Below, piece by piece: positions 32,651 to 45,000 of a DNA stretch of 64,000 nucleotides. Made by a program: the position numbers and the translations under genes. Each line of letters starts with the position of its first letter. Position 1 is the first letter of the stretch. Source of the DNA: Mantamonas sphyraenae. Taxonomy: Eukaryota > CRuMs > Mantamonadidae. The notes under the pieces were generated by a model, which saw only the letters and a program-made list of their open reading frames with translations, ran no database searches and was not told the DNA's origin. The stretch is taken from positions 186,001-250,000 of the forward strand of contig JAPMXV010000006.1 in the NCBI GenBank assembly GCA_026936335.1. Direction: 5' to 3'.

Positions 32651-35600
32651 ATGAGCGGTAGCAATCGAGCATCCACAGTGTCGTCGTCGCCCGCGGCGTC
32701 ACCGCCGTTCTCCAACAAGAGCGGCTTTGACGGACGAGCGTCTGGCGGCGTGACGAGCGCAAACTTTCACAGCCGAGGTGAGTGGTGTGCCACAGAGCCC
32801 CACCAGCCATGTCCCAGCCACACACATCCAGTTTGCGCTGTGAACCCGCGGTGGTGGCCCATGTGACGTGTGGAGAGGGAGGTGGTGCATGACGCTGACT
32901 CCGGATTTTTGCCAACGCGCCAAAAAAAAAACTCGGCCGCAACGGCAGCCGCGTCGTCGCACTCATCCGGCGGCGGGAGCGAGGGACAGATGAGCGGTGG
33001 GGCATTCAACACGGGCGGATTCGACACGACGGCGACCAGCAGCGACACGTCGGGCATGGCAGCACACCACATGACGAACCTGACGGGGATTTCCAACATG
33101 AGCTCGGTGCGGCCGCCGCGGCAACCAGCAGGCGTCGAGACAAGCGCAGCAGGCAGCACCGGCGGTGGTGGTGGTGGTGGTGGTGGAGGAGGAGGAGGCG
33201 ACTTTATGGATTCGATGGGTGACATGCACGCGTCGGGAGCCGAGTCGTCGTCGTCGAGCAGCGCGGCCATGTCTGGGGATGGGGTTGGGATGAACGACGA
33301 CAAACGCAAGCCGTATTCGCGCATGCGCAAGGACGAGCTGGAGTCGCGCATCAACGCCTGGGCGGCAGGCACTGCGTTTGACCCGCCTCCCGAGGAAGAG
33401 TCAACCAACAGCTCTGGAGCTAGGTCGGGAGGCTACTACAGCGACCTGATGGATGACGACGAACCGGGCACAAACAGCCTGTTGGAACGCGCAGAGCAAC
33501 AGCCAACAAACACACAGGATCTGCAAGCACAGCTGGCCAAGCAGCAGGCATACATTCAGCAGACAATGATGCGCCAGCAAGCGGGGGGCATCTACCTGCG
33601 GGACAACGGCGACGCAGAAATCCCAGGCGATTGGAACAAGGTGAACGATTTGGCACGCTCGCAGGGGCTCATGGAACTGATGCTGAGCGAGGACGACGCC
33701 GGACGGCCCATGCTGGTCACGAGCAGCAAGGGACTGGTGCAGTTCCTTGTGCAGCTGCTGCAGGAGACCGGTTTGACGGCACAGAAGTACGCAGAGGCGC
33801 AAAAGGAGATTGCCACGCTGCGTTCGCACAAGCAGGAAATGAGCCGAACGCTGCAGGATGCCAACGAGCGACTGCAGGCACACCAGGAGGAGACGGAAAC
33901 GGAGGGCAAGCAGGTGGGTGAGTCGCTGAGGCGATCGGAGAACCGCAACCGGGCGCTGCAGATGCGCTGTGGCCAGCTGGACAGCCAAGTGAAGGAGCTG
34001 GAACAGGTGGTGGACGACCTCCGTGAACGCCTTCGTTCGGCGGTGGCCAAGCAGGAGGCACGGCTGGAACGGGACCGGGAACTGTTCCAGCAGCTGCACG
34101 GGCGCACGCCGCGCATCAAGTCCACTCGAGATCACTACGTGCTGGAAATCATTTCCATGTACGAAACACAGCGGCTGAACAGCGAGCACGAGCTGGAGTT
34201 TCTGCGCGAAGAGGTGCGCAGGCTCAACAGGCACCTCATCGACACGGGGGGCGATTCGGGCACCTTCCGCGCCACAACCACAGCTTCGTCGTCGTCCTCA
34301 TCTTCGTCGGGTGGCTCGCGTCGCATGGGCGGCGCCGGCACAGGGTCGGCGTCGGACGAGTATGCAGACGATGACATGGACGACAGCGAAGGAATCGGGG
34401 CCAAGCTGCGCCGCATCAACAAGGACTCGGAGATGGAGACTCTGCGGCGCGAGAACCAGCGTCTGCGTGACGAGATGTACGGCGGACGGCCGATTGTGAA
34501 CGGGAGCAGCAGTGGCATGACGGGCGGTGGTGGCGGCGGCGGAAACAGCAGCGGCCACGGAAACAACCTGCAGTCGATGATGAAGGACAGCAGCGCGTGG
34601 GATCCGTTCTACAATGAGAGTAGGGGTGGTAGCAGTGGCAAGGGCAAGGGCCGCGGACACGCCGAAGCGATCCGCAGGGATCGTGCCAATTTCAAGTTGA
34701 AGAAGCGCATGGACAAGGTGCCGTACGACATCTGCAAGCAGACGCTGGTGGACGTGTGTGCGGTGTTGGACCTGCACGACATTACGCAGATCCTGCCGGT
34801 GCTGAAGAAGCTGAAAAAGGTGATCACGGCAGTGCCCAAGATGGAGGGCTTTGTGCGAGAGATCTTTGAGGTGATGCAGATGGCCCAGCACGACTTGATC
34901 AAATCGTACAAGATCCAAAAGCCAGACGACATTGTGACGACGCTGAAGCTGTGGATTCGGGACATGAACGAGATGCACGAACTGCAGCAGTTCAAGAACA
35001 TGGTCATCCGCGAGCTGCGCCGCCGCAGGCTGGAGCCCATCGAGTATCCGTATGAAGAGGAGGGCAGCGAAGAGTGGAGCACGTTCAAGGTGATCAGCGT
35101 GATCAAGGACCTGGTGATGGAGGAGAACCAGACGGTGATGACGACGCAATTGACGCAGGATGCGCAGGCGTTGATCAAGGGACAGCCCGACCAGCTGGTG
35201 TCCAAGATTGTGTTGCATTTCCAGCACCTGTTTGACGTGAAGGACGTGAGCGGCGTGCTGCCCAAGATGAACGAGCTGTACCTGCAGCTGGGCGAGGTGC
35301 ACAACGCGATGAAGGTGCTGCGTTCGCTGCTGGGTCTGGAGTCGACGGCGCCGTTGCATTCTGTGCTGGCGGCTGTGCGCACGGTGCTGCAGGAGGAGGG
35401 CGAGGGCGAAGTGGCAGAGTACATGCTGGACGACTCGAGCAAGAAGACGTCGATCGACGCCGACGCAGTGTCGCTGGCCAAACACGCCCAGGTGACGAAC
35501 CGCATGTGCCAGGTGCTGCAAGTGGACAACCTGCGCGATTTGATGATTCTGTTTGAGCGCATGGTGGACAGGGTGAACAAGTACGACGACGTGTTCCCGC

Positions 35601-35701
35601 AGCTGCAGACCATCATCAGCGCACTCATGAAAACCCTCAAGGTGAGTGAGGTGGAGGACATTGTGCCCAACGTCAAGGCGCTGCTGAGTGGATACGCGTG
35701 A
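32651..35701 (+). CDS. CEP70: CEP70-like centrosomal coiled-coil protein
   Basis: A 959-residue protein. Exon 1 (32651-32777) is Ser/Gly-rich and ends HSR; a 171-nt intron (32778-32948) leads to exon 2 (32949-35701). After a long low-complexity N-terminus with a Gly run (33160-33195), a coiled coil covers about nt 33490-34240 (KYAEAQKEIATLRSHKQEMS, QMRCGQLDSQVKELEQVVDD). The RSTRDHY-like segment (KSTRDHYVLEIISMYETQRL) is followed by Ser- and Gly-rich linkers and a helical C-terminal half: PYDICKQTLVDVCAVLDLHD, TAVPKMEGFVREIFEVMQ and LEPIEYPYEEEGSEEW. This layout fits CEP70, a centriolar-satellite and centrosome protein that supports microtubule organisation and ciliogenesis in animals. The assignment rests on the C-terminal helical region and the coiled-coil pattern, so it is probable. 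It lies 38 bp behind KATNIP on the same strand. Confidence 0.6.
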
Positions 35702-35762
35702 GTGAAGCATTAAAAGAGCTTCTTGAGGATGACCCACGCGCCCGACGATCCAAACCCCAATC

Positions 35763-38273
35763 ATGTCTCGTTTTCCGTGGGTGGCCATGTTTTTGCTTGT
35801 GGCAACGGTGGTGCACGCATCGAAAGCGTCAACAAGTGTGGTATTTGTCCGTACGGGTGAACACACGGTGGAGCTGAGTGAGTTGGGCGGCGTGATTGCC
35901 GAAGCTGCTGCTTCTGCCGCACCCAACCAGCCCGTGTGGGTGGTAGACTGCTCCGCGCAGACAGTCCACTTGTCTCCGGCCTTGCACAACGCCACTGTGG
36001 AGGAATTGATGGCGCATGGCGTGCAATGGATGAGTAGCAAGGGCAAGTTGACGCCAACGCAAGTGACGAATGGTGCACGCTACGTCGCCGTGGCGTGTCC
36101 CCTGGTTTCACGAGCCATCCATGCAATTGTACAAGCCGACGAAAGCGCGTGGGTGACCCTTATGTCGGCACAGTCGAGGTACGTTGTGGAATGGAGGCGG
36201 TGTGTGTCGCACAGGGTGCGAAAAACGCGCTGACAGACGCGGCATGTTGGAACGAACAGCGTTCACGGGAGCGCTACACCGTGCACAGAGGCGATTGGAG
36301 ACGAGGAAGAGATGGACGAGAGTACACAAGCACTTGTGAGTGTGAATGTGTACAGCAGCAAGGACGGCGTAGAGCGGGTGCACAGTGCCGGGGCCGACGC
36401 GGTGTGGGACGGGGCGACGCGTGCGCTGCCGCTGTTGCACAGACACGGAGAGCCCACCTCGATGCTGGGAGAAGAAGCAGACTGTGATGGACACACATGC
36501 ACACCTTTCACGGCCGGGGTGTACCACGGCATGCGTGTGCGAGCGGCGGCATGGAAAGCAGCGGTGCCTGTGAGCGCTCGGGCGACGGTGCAACAGAGTG
36601 TGGGGATGATAAGCACGCAGTTCGCAGGGGCAGTCAAGTTGATGAGGGCATGCAGGATGGAGGTGGATGCAGCAGCAGACAAGTCGTTGAAGTTGGACTG
36701 GAGTGCAGCCAGTGATGCGCAGCATAGTGCAGCGTTGGCGCGTCGCAACGAAACACAGAAGGGATGGATGGCAGACACGCTGCTGCGCTGGAATGTGCCT
36801 CGCCTGTACGAAGCCAGTGGATATGTGGACGAGGCCGCACTAGTGCTGACAGACATCAGCTCGCGGGCGGCACGCGTGGAGCTGGACACGTGGCAGTCAT
36901 GGTCAAACACGAGCCAGCAAGGGGAAGATGTGGACATTATTGCACGTGGATGCCACAACCAAGGCCAGCTGGGAGTGATGCAACGGATGGACAGGCTGAG
37001 GCAGGCCGGGATGGATTCGAGGGCAACGGATAGGGTGGCAGACGTGTATGTGAGCATGGGCATCGGGGAAGAGGCGCACGACACCGTGTGGGGAATGGTG
37101 AATGTGGTACGTACACAGCACGAGACAGATCGTATCCGCCAGCGATGGGTGCAGCGGCTGAACGAGATGGACGAAGTGTGGGTGCCGAGCGAGTTCAACC
37201 GACAGACGTTCCTGGCAAGTGCCGTGGATGAGCACAGGTTGCGTGTCTTGCCCATGCCTATCGACACACGCGTTTGGGATCCGTCACGTGTAGCTGGCCA
37301 TGAGTCCAAGTATGTGCAGGGGGATGGCGCTCGCGTGCGCCTCCTGTCCGTCTTTGAATGGACCGATCGCAAGGGGGGTGACCTGCTGGTGACCTCATTT
37401 GTGCAAGAGTTTTCACACACAGACCAAGTGCACCTGTACATCAAGAGCAACAGCTACCTCCATCGACGTCGGGAAGACGACGTCTCCAACGCAGAGGACA
37501 TTGCACGGCGCATCGATGCCCTGGTGGGCGATGTGGAGCCCGATTGGCGAGCCAGGGTGCACGTCATCGGCGATTGGATGTGTGAGGAGGAGCTTGTGCG
37601 GCTGTACGGGAGCGTGGATGCGTTTGTACTGCCGACGCGTGGTGAGGGCTTTGGCCGTGCGCTAGTGGAGGCCATGGCCATGGAATTGGTGGTGGTGACC
37701 ACAAACTGGGGAGCGCCACGCGAGTACATAGACCATGGCCACAATGGCATGCTTGTGGATGCGCAGCTGATCCGCGTATGCGACGATTGCAACACGCACA
37801 AGTTTGACGGCGACTACTTTGGTCATGTGTGGGCCGATCCGGATGTGGACGTGCTGCGAAGCGCCATGCGCAAGGTGGTGTCGCAACCCACAGCCTACGA
37901 GGTCATGCGCAAGGCTGCACGGCAAACAGTGCGTGAGCGGTTCGATGTCACGGTTGTACGGCCAATGTGGATCAAGGAGCTGTCGAGGCTGCAGGGCAAG
38001 GTGCAGCGCATGCGCGAGAGCGGAGAGTACGCAACGCTGGCGAAACGAAAGTGGGAGCAGCGCCACGCAGAAGAGTATGCCCGAGCAAGACGAATGGGCG
38101 TGTGGATGGCGGTTCTGGTTGCCATTGCCTACATCTACCTCTTTGCCTGGGAGTTTGCTTTGGATGCGTGCTACACTTGTGCATATCTCCTAACCGAGTA
38201 CCGGTGGCCCACCAAGGCGGAATTGGGCCCGGAAATGAGTGCCGATGAGATTAAGGACAAGAAAGATCTGTGA
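35763..38273 (+). CDS. Membrane GT4-family (GT-B) glycosyltransferase
   Basis: An 809-residue protein in two exons (35763-36178 and 36260-38273; 81-nt intron chosen because the other acceptors lead to a stop). It has a signal peptide (MSRFPWVAMFLLVATVVHAS), an N-terminal region without a recognised fold, and a C-terminal GT-B group-1 domain: VWVPSEFNRQTFLASAVDEH, LLSVFEWTDRKGGDLLVTSF, DAFVLPTRGEGFGRALVEAM and the E-x7-E pair within EGFGRALVE. A helix near the end (VWMAVLVAIAYIYLFAWEFA) is followed by about 45 residues ending KDKKDL. The middle FEWTDRKG and RGEGFG motifs match those of the glycosyltransferase at 5266-9009 (FKMEERKG, RGEGFG), so the two are likely paralogous in this domain, but this one lacks the GT2-like half. 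It is followed after 45 bp by the GDP-mannose enzyme gene. Substrate unknown; mannose transfer is an inference from the neighbour. Confidence 0.8.
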
Positions 38274-38318
38274 GCTGATGGAACCACCCAAAACCACAAT
38301 ACAACCAACAAACACAGC

Positions 38319-39826
38319 ATGAAGGCCCTCATTCTGGTTGGAGGATTCGGAACCCGTCTGCGTCCGCTGACGCTGTCTGTGCCCAAGCCCCTTGTTGACT
38401 TTGCGAACAAGGGCATGGTCAGGCATCAAATCGAGGCTCTGGTCAAGGTAGGTGGTGTGTGTGTGGGATGAGTTGTACATGTGTGCACATGTGCGTGTGC
38501 CCTGCTTATGCTGGGCCTCGCACACCAGCTGCTTCTCTGCGTGGATGCCACACCACCTGTGTTCCGAGATCATGGACGACGCTGCTGACGCAACCGCACC
38601 GAAACCCCTGCAGGCCGGCGTCACCGAGGTTATTCTGGCAATCAACTACCAGCCAGACCTGATGAAGCAGTTTTTGGAGGGTCTCGAGGAGGAGCTGGGC
38701 GTGAAGATCACCTGCTCGCGCGAGACGGAGCCGCTGGGCACGGCTGGGCCGATCGCTCTGGTCAAGGAGGCGCTGAACGACGGCGATCCGTTCTTTGTGC
38801 TCAACAGTGACGTCACCTGCGAGTATCCGTTTGAGGATCTGCTCGAGTTCCACAACGCGCACGGCAAGGAGGTGAGTGTGCAGACGTGAAGCCAACGGAG
38901 GCGCGTGTGCGGGCGTTTGAGGGTGTAGCTTGCGGACTGTGCAATCTTTGGCCACCCTCTTTCGGCGCTGCCTGGACACAGGGCATTCACTGACACCGCG
39001 AGCACACTGCACGGGCACGTGGACACATACACACAGGGCACCATCATGGTCACCAAGGTGGAGGAGCCGTCCAAGTACGGCGTGGTCGTTTCGGACGAGG
39101 AGGGCAAAATCGAACGGTGAGGAAGCGCCCAAGAGGGAAGTCCGCCTGGAACGCCGCATCAGAACACAGCACTGACCCGTGAATCACGCCCCACGCGTGT
39201 ATACACACTTGCACAGGTTTGTGGAGAAGCCGCAGCAGTGGGTGGGCAACCGTATCAACGCAGGCATCTACATCTTTTCGCCGGGCATCCTGGACCGTAT
39301 CGAGGCCAAGCCGACGAGCATCGAGAAGGAAATCTTCCCGGTAATGGCTGAGCAAGGCGAACTGTACTGCATGGATCTGGTGGGCTTCTGGATGGATGTG
39401 GGCCAGCCACCCGACTACCTGACGGGGATGTGCCTGTACCTGAACTCACTGGAGCACAAGGACCCCGAGATGCTGACAGAGGGCGAGAACATTGTGGGCA
39501 ACGTGCTCATTGACCCCAGCGCGACCATTGGCAAGGACTGTCTGATTGGACCCAACGTGGTCATCGGCAAGGACTGCGTGATTGAGGACGGCACGCGTCT
39601 CACGCGCACCACGGTCATGTCTGGCTCCCGCGTGGGCAGCAACTCGTGGATCAGCAGCTCCATTGTGGGATGGAACTGCAACGTGGGCTCGTGGGTGCGC
39701 ATGGAGGGAGTGTCCGTCCTGGGCGAGGACGTCACCATCCGCGACGAGCTCTTTCTCAACGGTGGCCGCGTCCTGCCCCACAAGACAATCAAGGAGAGTG
39801 TGCCGGAACCCAAGGTGATCATGTGA
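38319..39826 (+). CDS. GMPPB: Mannose-1-phosphate guanylyltransferase (GDP-mannose pyrophosphorylase)
   Basis: Makes GDP-mannose from mannose-1-phosphate and GTP, supplying N-glycan, GPI and O-mannose synthesis. Four exons: 38319-38447, 38614-38871, 39037-39116 and 39217-39826; 358 residues, the usual length for the catalytic beta subunit (about 360). The N-terminal nucleotidyltransferase fold opens [20 protein letters not shown] with the GTRLRPLT signature and [24 protein letters not shown] and [14 protein letters not shown] hold the metal-binding aspartate. [19 protein letters not shown] and [16 protein letters not shown] are the mannose-binding strands. The C-terminal left-handed beta-helix repeats ([48 protein letters not shown]) end PEPKVIM as in eukaryotic GMPPB. 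All introns are GT..AG with phases 0, 0 and 2. Confidence 0.97.
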
Positions 39827-39871
39827 TCATATGAATGCAACTCTCCATTCCGCATCTCCTCACACATCTCC

Positions 39872-41939
39872 TCACAACGCAACATCCAGCACCGCCACTG
39901 TGCCGTTGGCGTAGCACGCCGCCAGCTGGCCCGCCTTGTTCGGGTTCCACGTCAAATCCAAAATGCCGCCGTCGCCCTTGTACGTTTTGACCAATGAGCC
40001 ATCCTTGACGGACCAGATGCGCAGCCTGTGGTCGAAGGACCCGCTGGCAATAAACTCGCCATCGGGTGAAAAGTCGATGGCGTACACGGGCTCCTGGTGC
40101 TTGCTCAACGTGTGTACAGATGCGCCCACCTCCAAGTCCCACAGCTTGACGGTGCAATCGAACGACGCCGTGGCCAGCAGCAGCGGTTTGTTGGCGTACT
40201 TCGTGGACGCTCCGGTTGCGCTCCACGCAACCGTGCTCACCTCTTTGGCGTGCTCCGTCAGGTCGTGCACACAGCGGTCGCTCGTCAGTGTCCAGATCTT
40301 GGCCGTGCTGTCGTCCGAGCACGACGCAAGGAATGTCCCTGCAGGGTCCCAGCGGATCCCGTTGACCTCGTCCTGTGTTGTTGGCCCACAATGTCCAGTG
40401 TGCGTTGTGTGTGTGTGTGTGTGTGTGTCAGTGACTGCATCGTAACGCCTGTGTGCCCAGTTTCCGTGGCTGTGCAAATCTCGTAATGCATCGTGTGTGC
40501 GTCTCCGCGTGCGCTTGGAACCTACCTTGTGCCCCTTGAATGTTTTCAGCGGTTGGTTTTCGCCCATTTTGCACACAAAGATATGTCTGTCGGTGGAGCA
40601 GGTGGCGAAGGAGGTGTTGTTACGCCAGTCTACATCCAGCGTCGGGTCTGCACATGCGTGTGTAAGTCGTGAGGATGCCAGGGGGCGTGTGGAAGAGCGT
40701 GACCCTCTCGCGCGCTTTTGACAACTCGCGCCCCTGCGCCTGTGTGGTTCACCCATGCGCCTCGTTGCACACCTACCTGTGTGGAAAGCAAATTGTTGCA
40801 CCGGCTGGCCGTTTTCCGCATTCCAGACAATGGCTGTTTTGTCCACACTGCCGCTCAGAAGATGCGTGCCTGCCTTGTTCCACTTCAGCGAGAAAATCGG
40901 CCCCACGTGGCCCACCAACAGGTGCTGCAGGTTGCCTGTGTGTCGCAGATGTGCGCGTACAACAGTGGCTCACAGGTGTCAGATGTATGCACGGCCATGG
41001 TCTCATTGGAAGGCGTGCAAGGAGCGGGGCAACTCACCGTGTGTGTCCCACACGCGGCCCTTGCCGTCGTACGAGCCCGTGGCCAGCTGTGTGCCCTTGC
41101 TCTGTTGTGTGTGTGCGTGTGTGTGTGCATGGGTTAGCCTTTCCACGTGTGTACAAGCTCGCTCCACCCCTCCCGCGCCCGTACATTCCAGTCCAGCGTG
41201 GTGACGTCTCGCGACTCGCCCTCCTCCAAGGCCTCTCCAGACGCATGCTTGAGCACCACCGACTCTTGAGAATCAACCTGCCAGATACGTGCTGTGGCAT
41301 CGCCCGATCTGTGCGTGTGCAGCGGTTGTGGAACAGACGAATGTCAGCTAAAGGTGCGTCGTCACGAAAAAAGGGCAGCGCGCAATTTTCCTGAGGCGCG
41401 CCCCTCCTGCTCCACACACACACAACTGACCCGGATACCAGCTGTGATGCCTGTTGCGGGTTCCATGCACATGTAAACACCTCTGAACCGTGGCCTCCCA
41501 GCAGAGTCACCGACTCCTCGGGGATCTCCGTCTCGTCCTCTTCTGCCAGTTCTGTGTGGGGTGTATGTGATGGAGGGTGTGAGTTGCCAGTGCACGGGAT
41601 GGTGAAATTGGACACGTGTGCACACCAAGGCGGCAACTGACCCATGTCGTCGCGCCTCTGCTTCCCCTTGTTGTCGGCACAGACGTGCGGGCGAATGAGG
41701 CTGAAATCCTCATCGCAGGCGCTCTCTGTGCCGTCCTCGGTCAAGTGTGTCTCGATTTCCAGGTACTGCAACCCCTTTTGCACAAAGGAGATCAGTGCCC
41801 CGGGCGGCACCTGGCTGCCGTCGATGTTTGACCGGGCAATCAGGCTTTCGTACCCCATGGTGAACGCAGTGTGGTGGAAGCCGGACTCCTGTAGGTACCG
41901 GTACACCAGAAAGTTGATTTCGTCCGACTGGATGCTCAT
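39872..41939 (-). CDS. TBL1X: TBL1/TBL1XR1 (LisH and WD40 corepressor subunit)
   Basis: Adaptor of nuclear-receptor corepressor (NCoR/SMRT-HDAC3) complexes in animals; Sif2 in yeast Set3C is related. Seven exons on the minus strand: 41939-41642, 41551-41431, 41308-41185, 41101-41038, 40935-40777, 40647-40526 and 40372-39872; 462 residues. The N-terminal LisH is INFLVYRYLQESGFHHTAFT followed by the F-box-like IDGSQVPPGALISFVQKGLQ and YLEIETHL. The eight-bladed WD40 propeller begins LLGGHGSEVFTCAWNP and includes LATGSYDGKGRVWD, GPIFSLKWNKAGTHLLSGS, DKTAIVWN, LDVDWRNNTSFATCSTDRHI, SDDSTAKIWTL and SFDHRLRIWSVKDGSLVKTY, ending TVAVLDVAL. Every splice junction is GT..AG and in frame. Intron 6 (40373-40525) contains a GT repeat. 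It starts 92 bp from the divergent centriolin gene. Confidence 0.95.
40403..40428 (+). repeat. GT microsatellite in TBL1 intron 6
   Basis: Thirteen uninterrupted GT units (CA on the coding minus strand) inside the 153-nt intron 40373-40525 of TBL1. It is the longest pure dinucleotide run in the window and may be polymorphic. Confidence 0.9.
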
Positions 41940-41959
41940 GGGGGGGAAAGGGGTCTGGT

Positions 41960-41970
41960 GGGGGGGGGGG
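41960..41970 (+). repeat. 11-G homopolymer at the head of the centriolin gene
   Basis: A run of 11 G follows GGTCTGGT just upstream of centriolin and downstream of the TBL1 start (41939), with shorter G runs at 41939-41945. Homopolymers of this length are prone to length error, so the true distance to the centriolin start is uncertain. Confidence 0.8.
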
Positions 41971-42031
41971 CGTGAGTGCGTTGTTCGGGCTGGCGCGCGG
42001 CACCGCCGGCCCCACCCAACACAACCTGGAC

Positions 42032-45000
42032 ATGTTGCCCATCCAGCCCGTCGCAGACGTGGTCAAGAAGGGCAAAACACGCGTGGAGCAGACCGACGAA
42101 GGGCTTGGCTCGGAGCACGCAGACATGGACGGCGACGACACAGCACATGGCGGGAGCAGCACCCTGCACAAAGACACGACACGACAAGACGCTCTGCCAA
42201 AGCACAACGTCCATTACATCACCGCCGACTTTCTTGCACGCGTCACCAAGCATCAGGACGCCAAACAGGTAGCCACGCTGGACTTTGCATCCATGCGTTT
42301 GCAGGTAGGTTGGCTCGAGCGCATCGCTGTCTGACGGCCACTGGGCAAACCCGCTCACACACACGCGACGCATGGGCATTCCACACACCGTCCACCCCAG
42401 AAATTGGAGAATCTGGACCCGTTTGTCAATGTGACGTCGCTGGATATCCGTCAGAACAATATCAGCAAACTGGAGGGCCTGGAGACACTCGTGCAGCTGC
42501 GCAAGCTGGATGCGAGTTTCAATCGACTTGAACGCCTGGAAGGCTTGGGGAGTCTTGCCATGCTTGAGGAGCTGAACGTGAATCACAACCGCATCGAACG
42601 GATCTCGGCAAGCAGTCTCAAATCCCTGGGGAGGCTCAGTGTGCTGCGCATGAGCCACAACCGGCTGAACAAGGTAGGTGGCGCGAGTTTTTGGCGCCAA
42701 GCCGACGCGAAAGGCTGCAGCGGCCACGAACGGTAACGCACGAGGTGCACAGATGTACACATGGCAGCATTGTAGCATGTGCTGTTGCTGAACATGCGGT
42801 GCTGAACTGACTGCATGCAGGGGATGGAGGACACAAGGGAGAAGGGAGTCTGTGTGAGGCTGACACGGATTCGGGCACTCGCACACACCACACGCACAGC
42901 TGCACGACGTGGTCGGGCTCAGGCAACATGAGCAGCTGTACAACCTGAGTTTGGAGGAGAATCCTGTGTGTAGGGTGCCGCATTGGCGAGCATACGTGGT
43001 GTTCAACCTGCGCACATTGGCCATCCTCGACGGGGAGTCGGTGGGCATGGAGGAGCGCAGCGAAGCGGACGAGCGCTTCGCACAGGATGAGCTGGAGGCT
43101 TGGGTGCAACGAGGCCTGGCGTGGGATGCGGAGCGTCAGCAGTTGCAGGAGGAACTGCGAGCACACAAGGAACGCGTGGCCGAGCTGGAGACGCGCGAGG
43201 TGTCGCACGCACAAGAGAAGAAGGAGCTTGTGCAGGCCAATCACATGTGGCAAGCCAAGCTCAGTGCTGTGGAAGAGCTTCTGCAGGCCAACCGGCACGA
43301 GATGGCCCTTGTCACGGAGCAGCTGTACGAGAGTAGGCAGGAGCTCAGTTTCTACAAGATCGACCGGTCGTTCAAACACCAGGTGCACACACCTCCTACA
43401 CGAGGGCGCAAGGACAACGTGAGCAAGGCCATGACCACAGATACGCAGGCAGACAAGCATTCGGTGCCAGTTGGCACCAAGGCCATGGACGAGGAGGAGG
43501 ACACACACGCAGCCACGGTTTCGGACGAGTATCAGGCCGCTCTCGAGGCCGAGCGTGCGTTTCTGAGCTCCGACAGTGTGATGCTGCCCGTGGTACGTGG
43601 AACGACAGCCACGTCGCCCGAATCTTCTCCGCAGACGAACAAGAACACACGGCGCCACCATGCAGCCAAGGTGCTGTCTCCCGTCCGCACACCGAAGCGC
43701 AACCTTTTGTCTGAAGAAGACGGCGAGGACCCGCACAAGCACCTGTACTCGCCAGACTTTGCGCCGCAATTCTGGAAGCAACGGCAGCAGGCTTTGCAAG
43801 AGGAGAAGGATGCACTGGAGAACGAGGTGACGAAACTGCGTGAGCAACTCGATGTGCACGAAGAGGAGGCAAAGAAGCGACGACATGCCGCAGAGCAGGC
43901 GGCAGGAGAACGCAAGACACTGCAAGCGGAACTGGGGCTGGTGTCACAACAACGGCAGGCAGAGGTGTCGCAGCTGAAAGATGCGCTGTCCAAGGCACAT
44001 GAAGCCCAGCAAGACATGTCGCAAGAAAATGCGCGCCTGGCGCGTAAGCTGGAGCAGGCCGAGCTGCGGCTGACGGCGGCAGAGCGAAGGATGGACACAA
44101 GCGAGAGCCGATGGAAGGAGGCAGAGCACAAAGCCAACGATCTGCGCACAAAATTGCAGGAGCTGAAGCGACAGCTGGAAGGTCAGGCGCTGGAAGACGC
44201 AGAGAAGAAAGAGACATCTGAATCTGACGCAACCGAACGGTGCGAGCAACTTGAAAGTCAGGTGAGGACGCTGGAAGCACGCATGGCGGCAGAGGTGAAG
44301 CGGGCGCAAGAGGCTGAACAGGCAACAAAGGAGTGGAAGGAGCAAGCAGAAGTGCTGGGGAGGCGGATGGCGCTGGAAGGCGCAGAATTGCAGCGTCAAG
44401 CTGCACGATGGCAAAACGAAGGGACACAGAGCCAGTCGCTGCAGCGGGAGGTGGACGAGCTGATGGGCCGTGTGGAGGAGAGTGAGGCAAGAGCAATGCG
44501 AGCAAAGGAGGCGCAGCTGGAGTGGCAGAACGCGTGCGAGGCCAACGAACTTGCGCTGGAAAGCGCACGAGCACGTGCTGCACGCAGCGAAATGGAATTG
44601 GAGGTGGCGCAGAGTGTAATTGAAAGCACACGGGAACAGATGCTGGCGCTGGAGCGGGACATGGTGCGCGCTGAATGCGAGCGTGAGCAGATGAGCAAGC
44701 AGGTGGAGGCGATGGAGGCACAGTGGCACCAGTGGACATCGACGACGGAAAGGAACACGGCAGAGGCGGCTCAACTGGTGGAGGCCCAGATGTTTGCTGC
44801 GCTTGAGCGGGAGCAAACGAGCATACAAACGCAGATGGTGAACGACCTCAGCGTTCACCTTCTGCAGCAACAGCTACAATGGGCGTTTGAACGCTGCGAT
44901 GTCGCTGTACAGCAAGCACAGGCGTATGCTGACGAGAATGCACAACTGCTGGAGCACGTGGATGCTCTGGTGGAACGGGAACACGCTGCCCGAGCACGCG

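Noticed and set aside
33160-33195. GGT/GGA-rich run as a structural or regulatory element
   Set aside because: It encodes a glycine run in the CEP70-like N-terminus in the correct frame; nothing more is needed.
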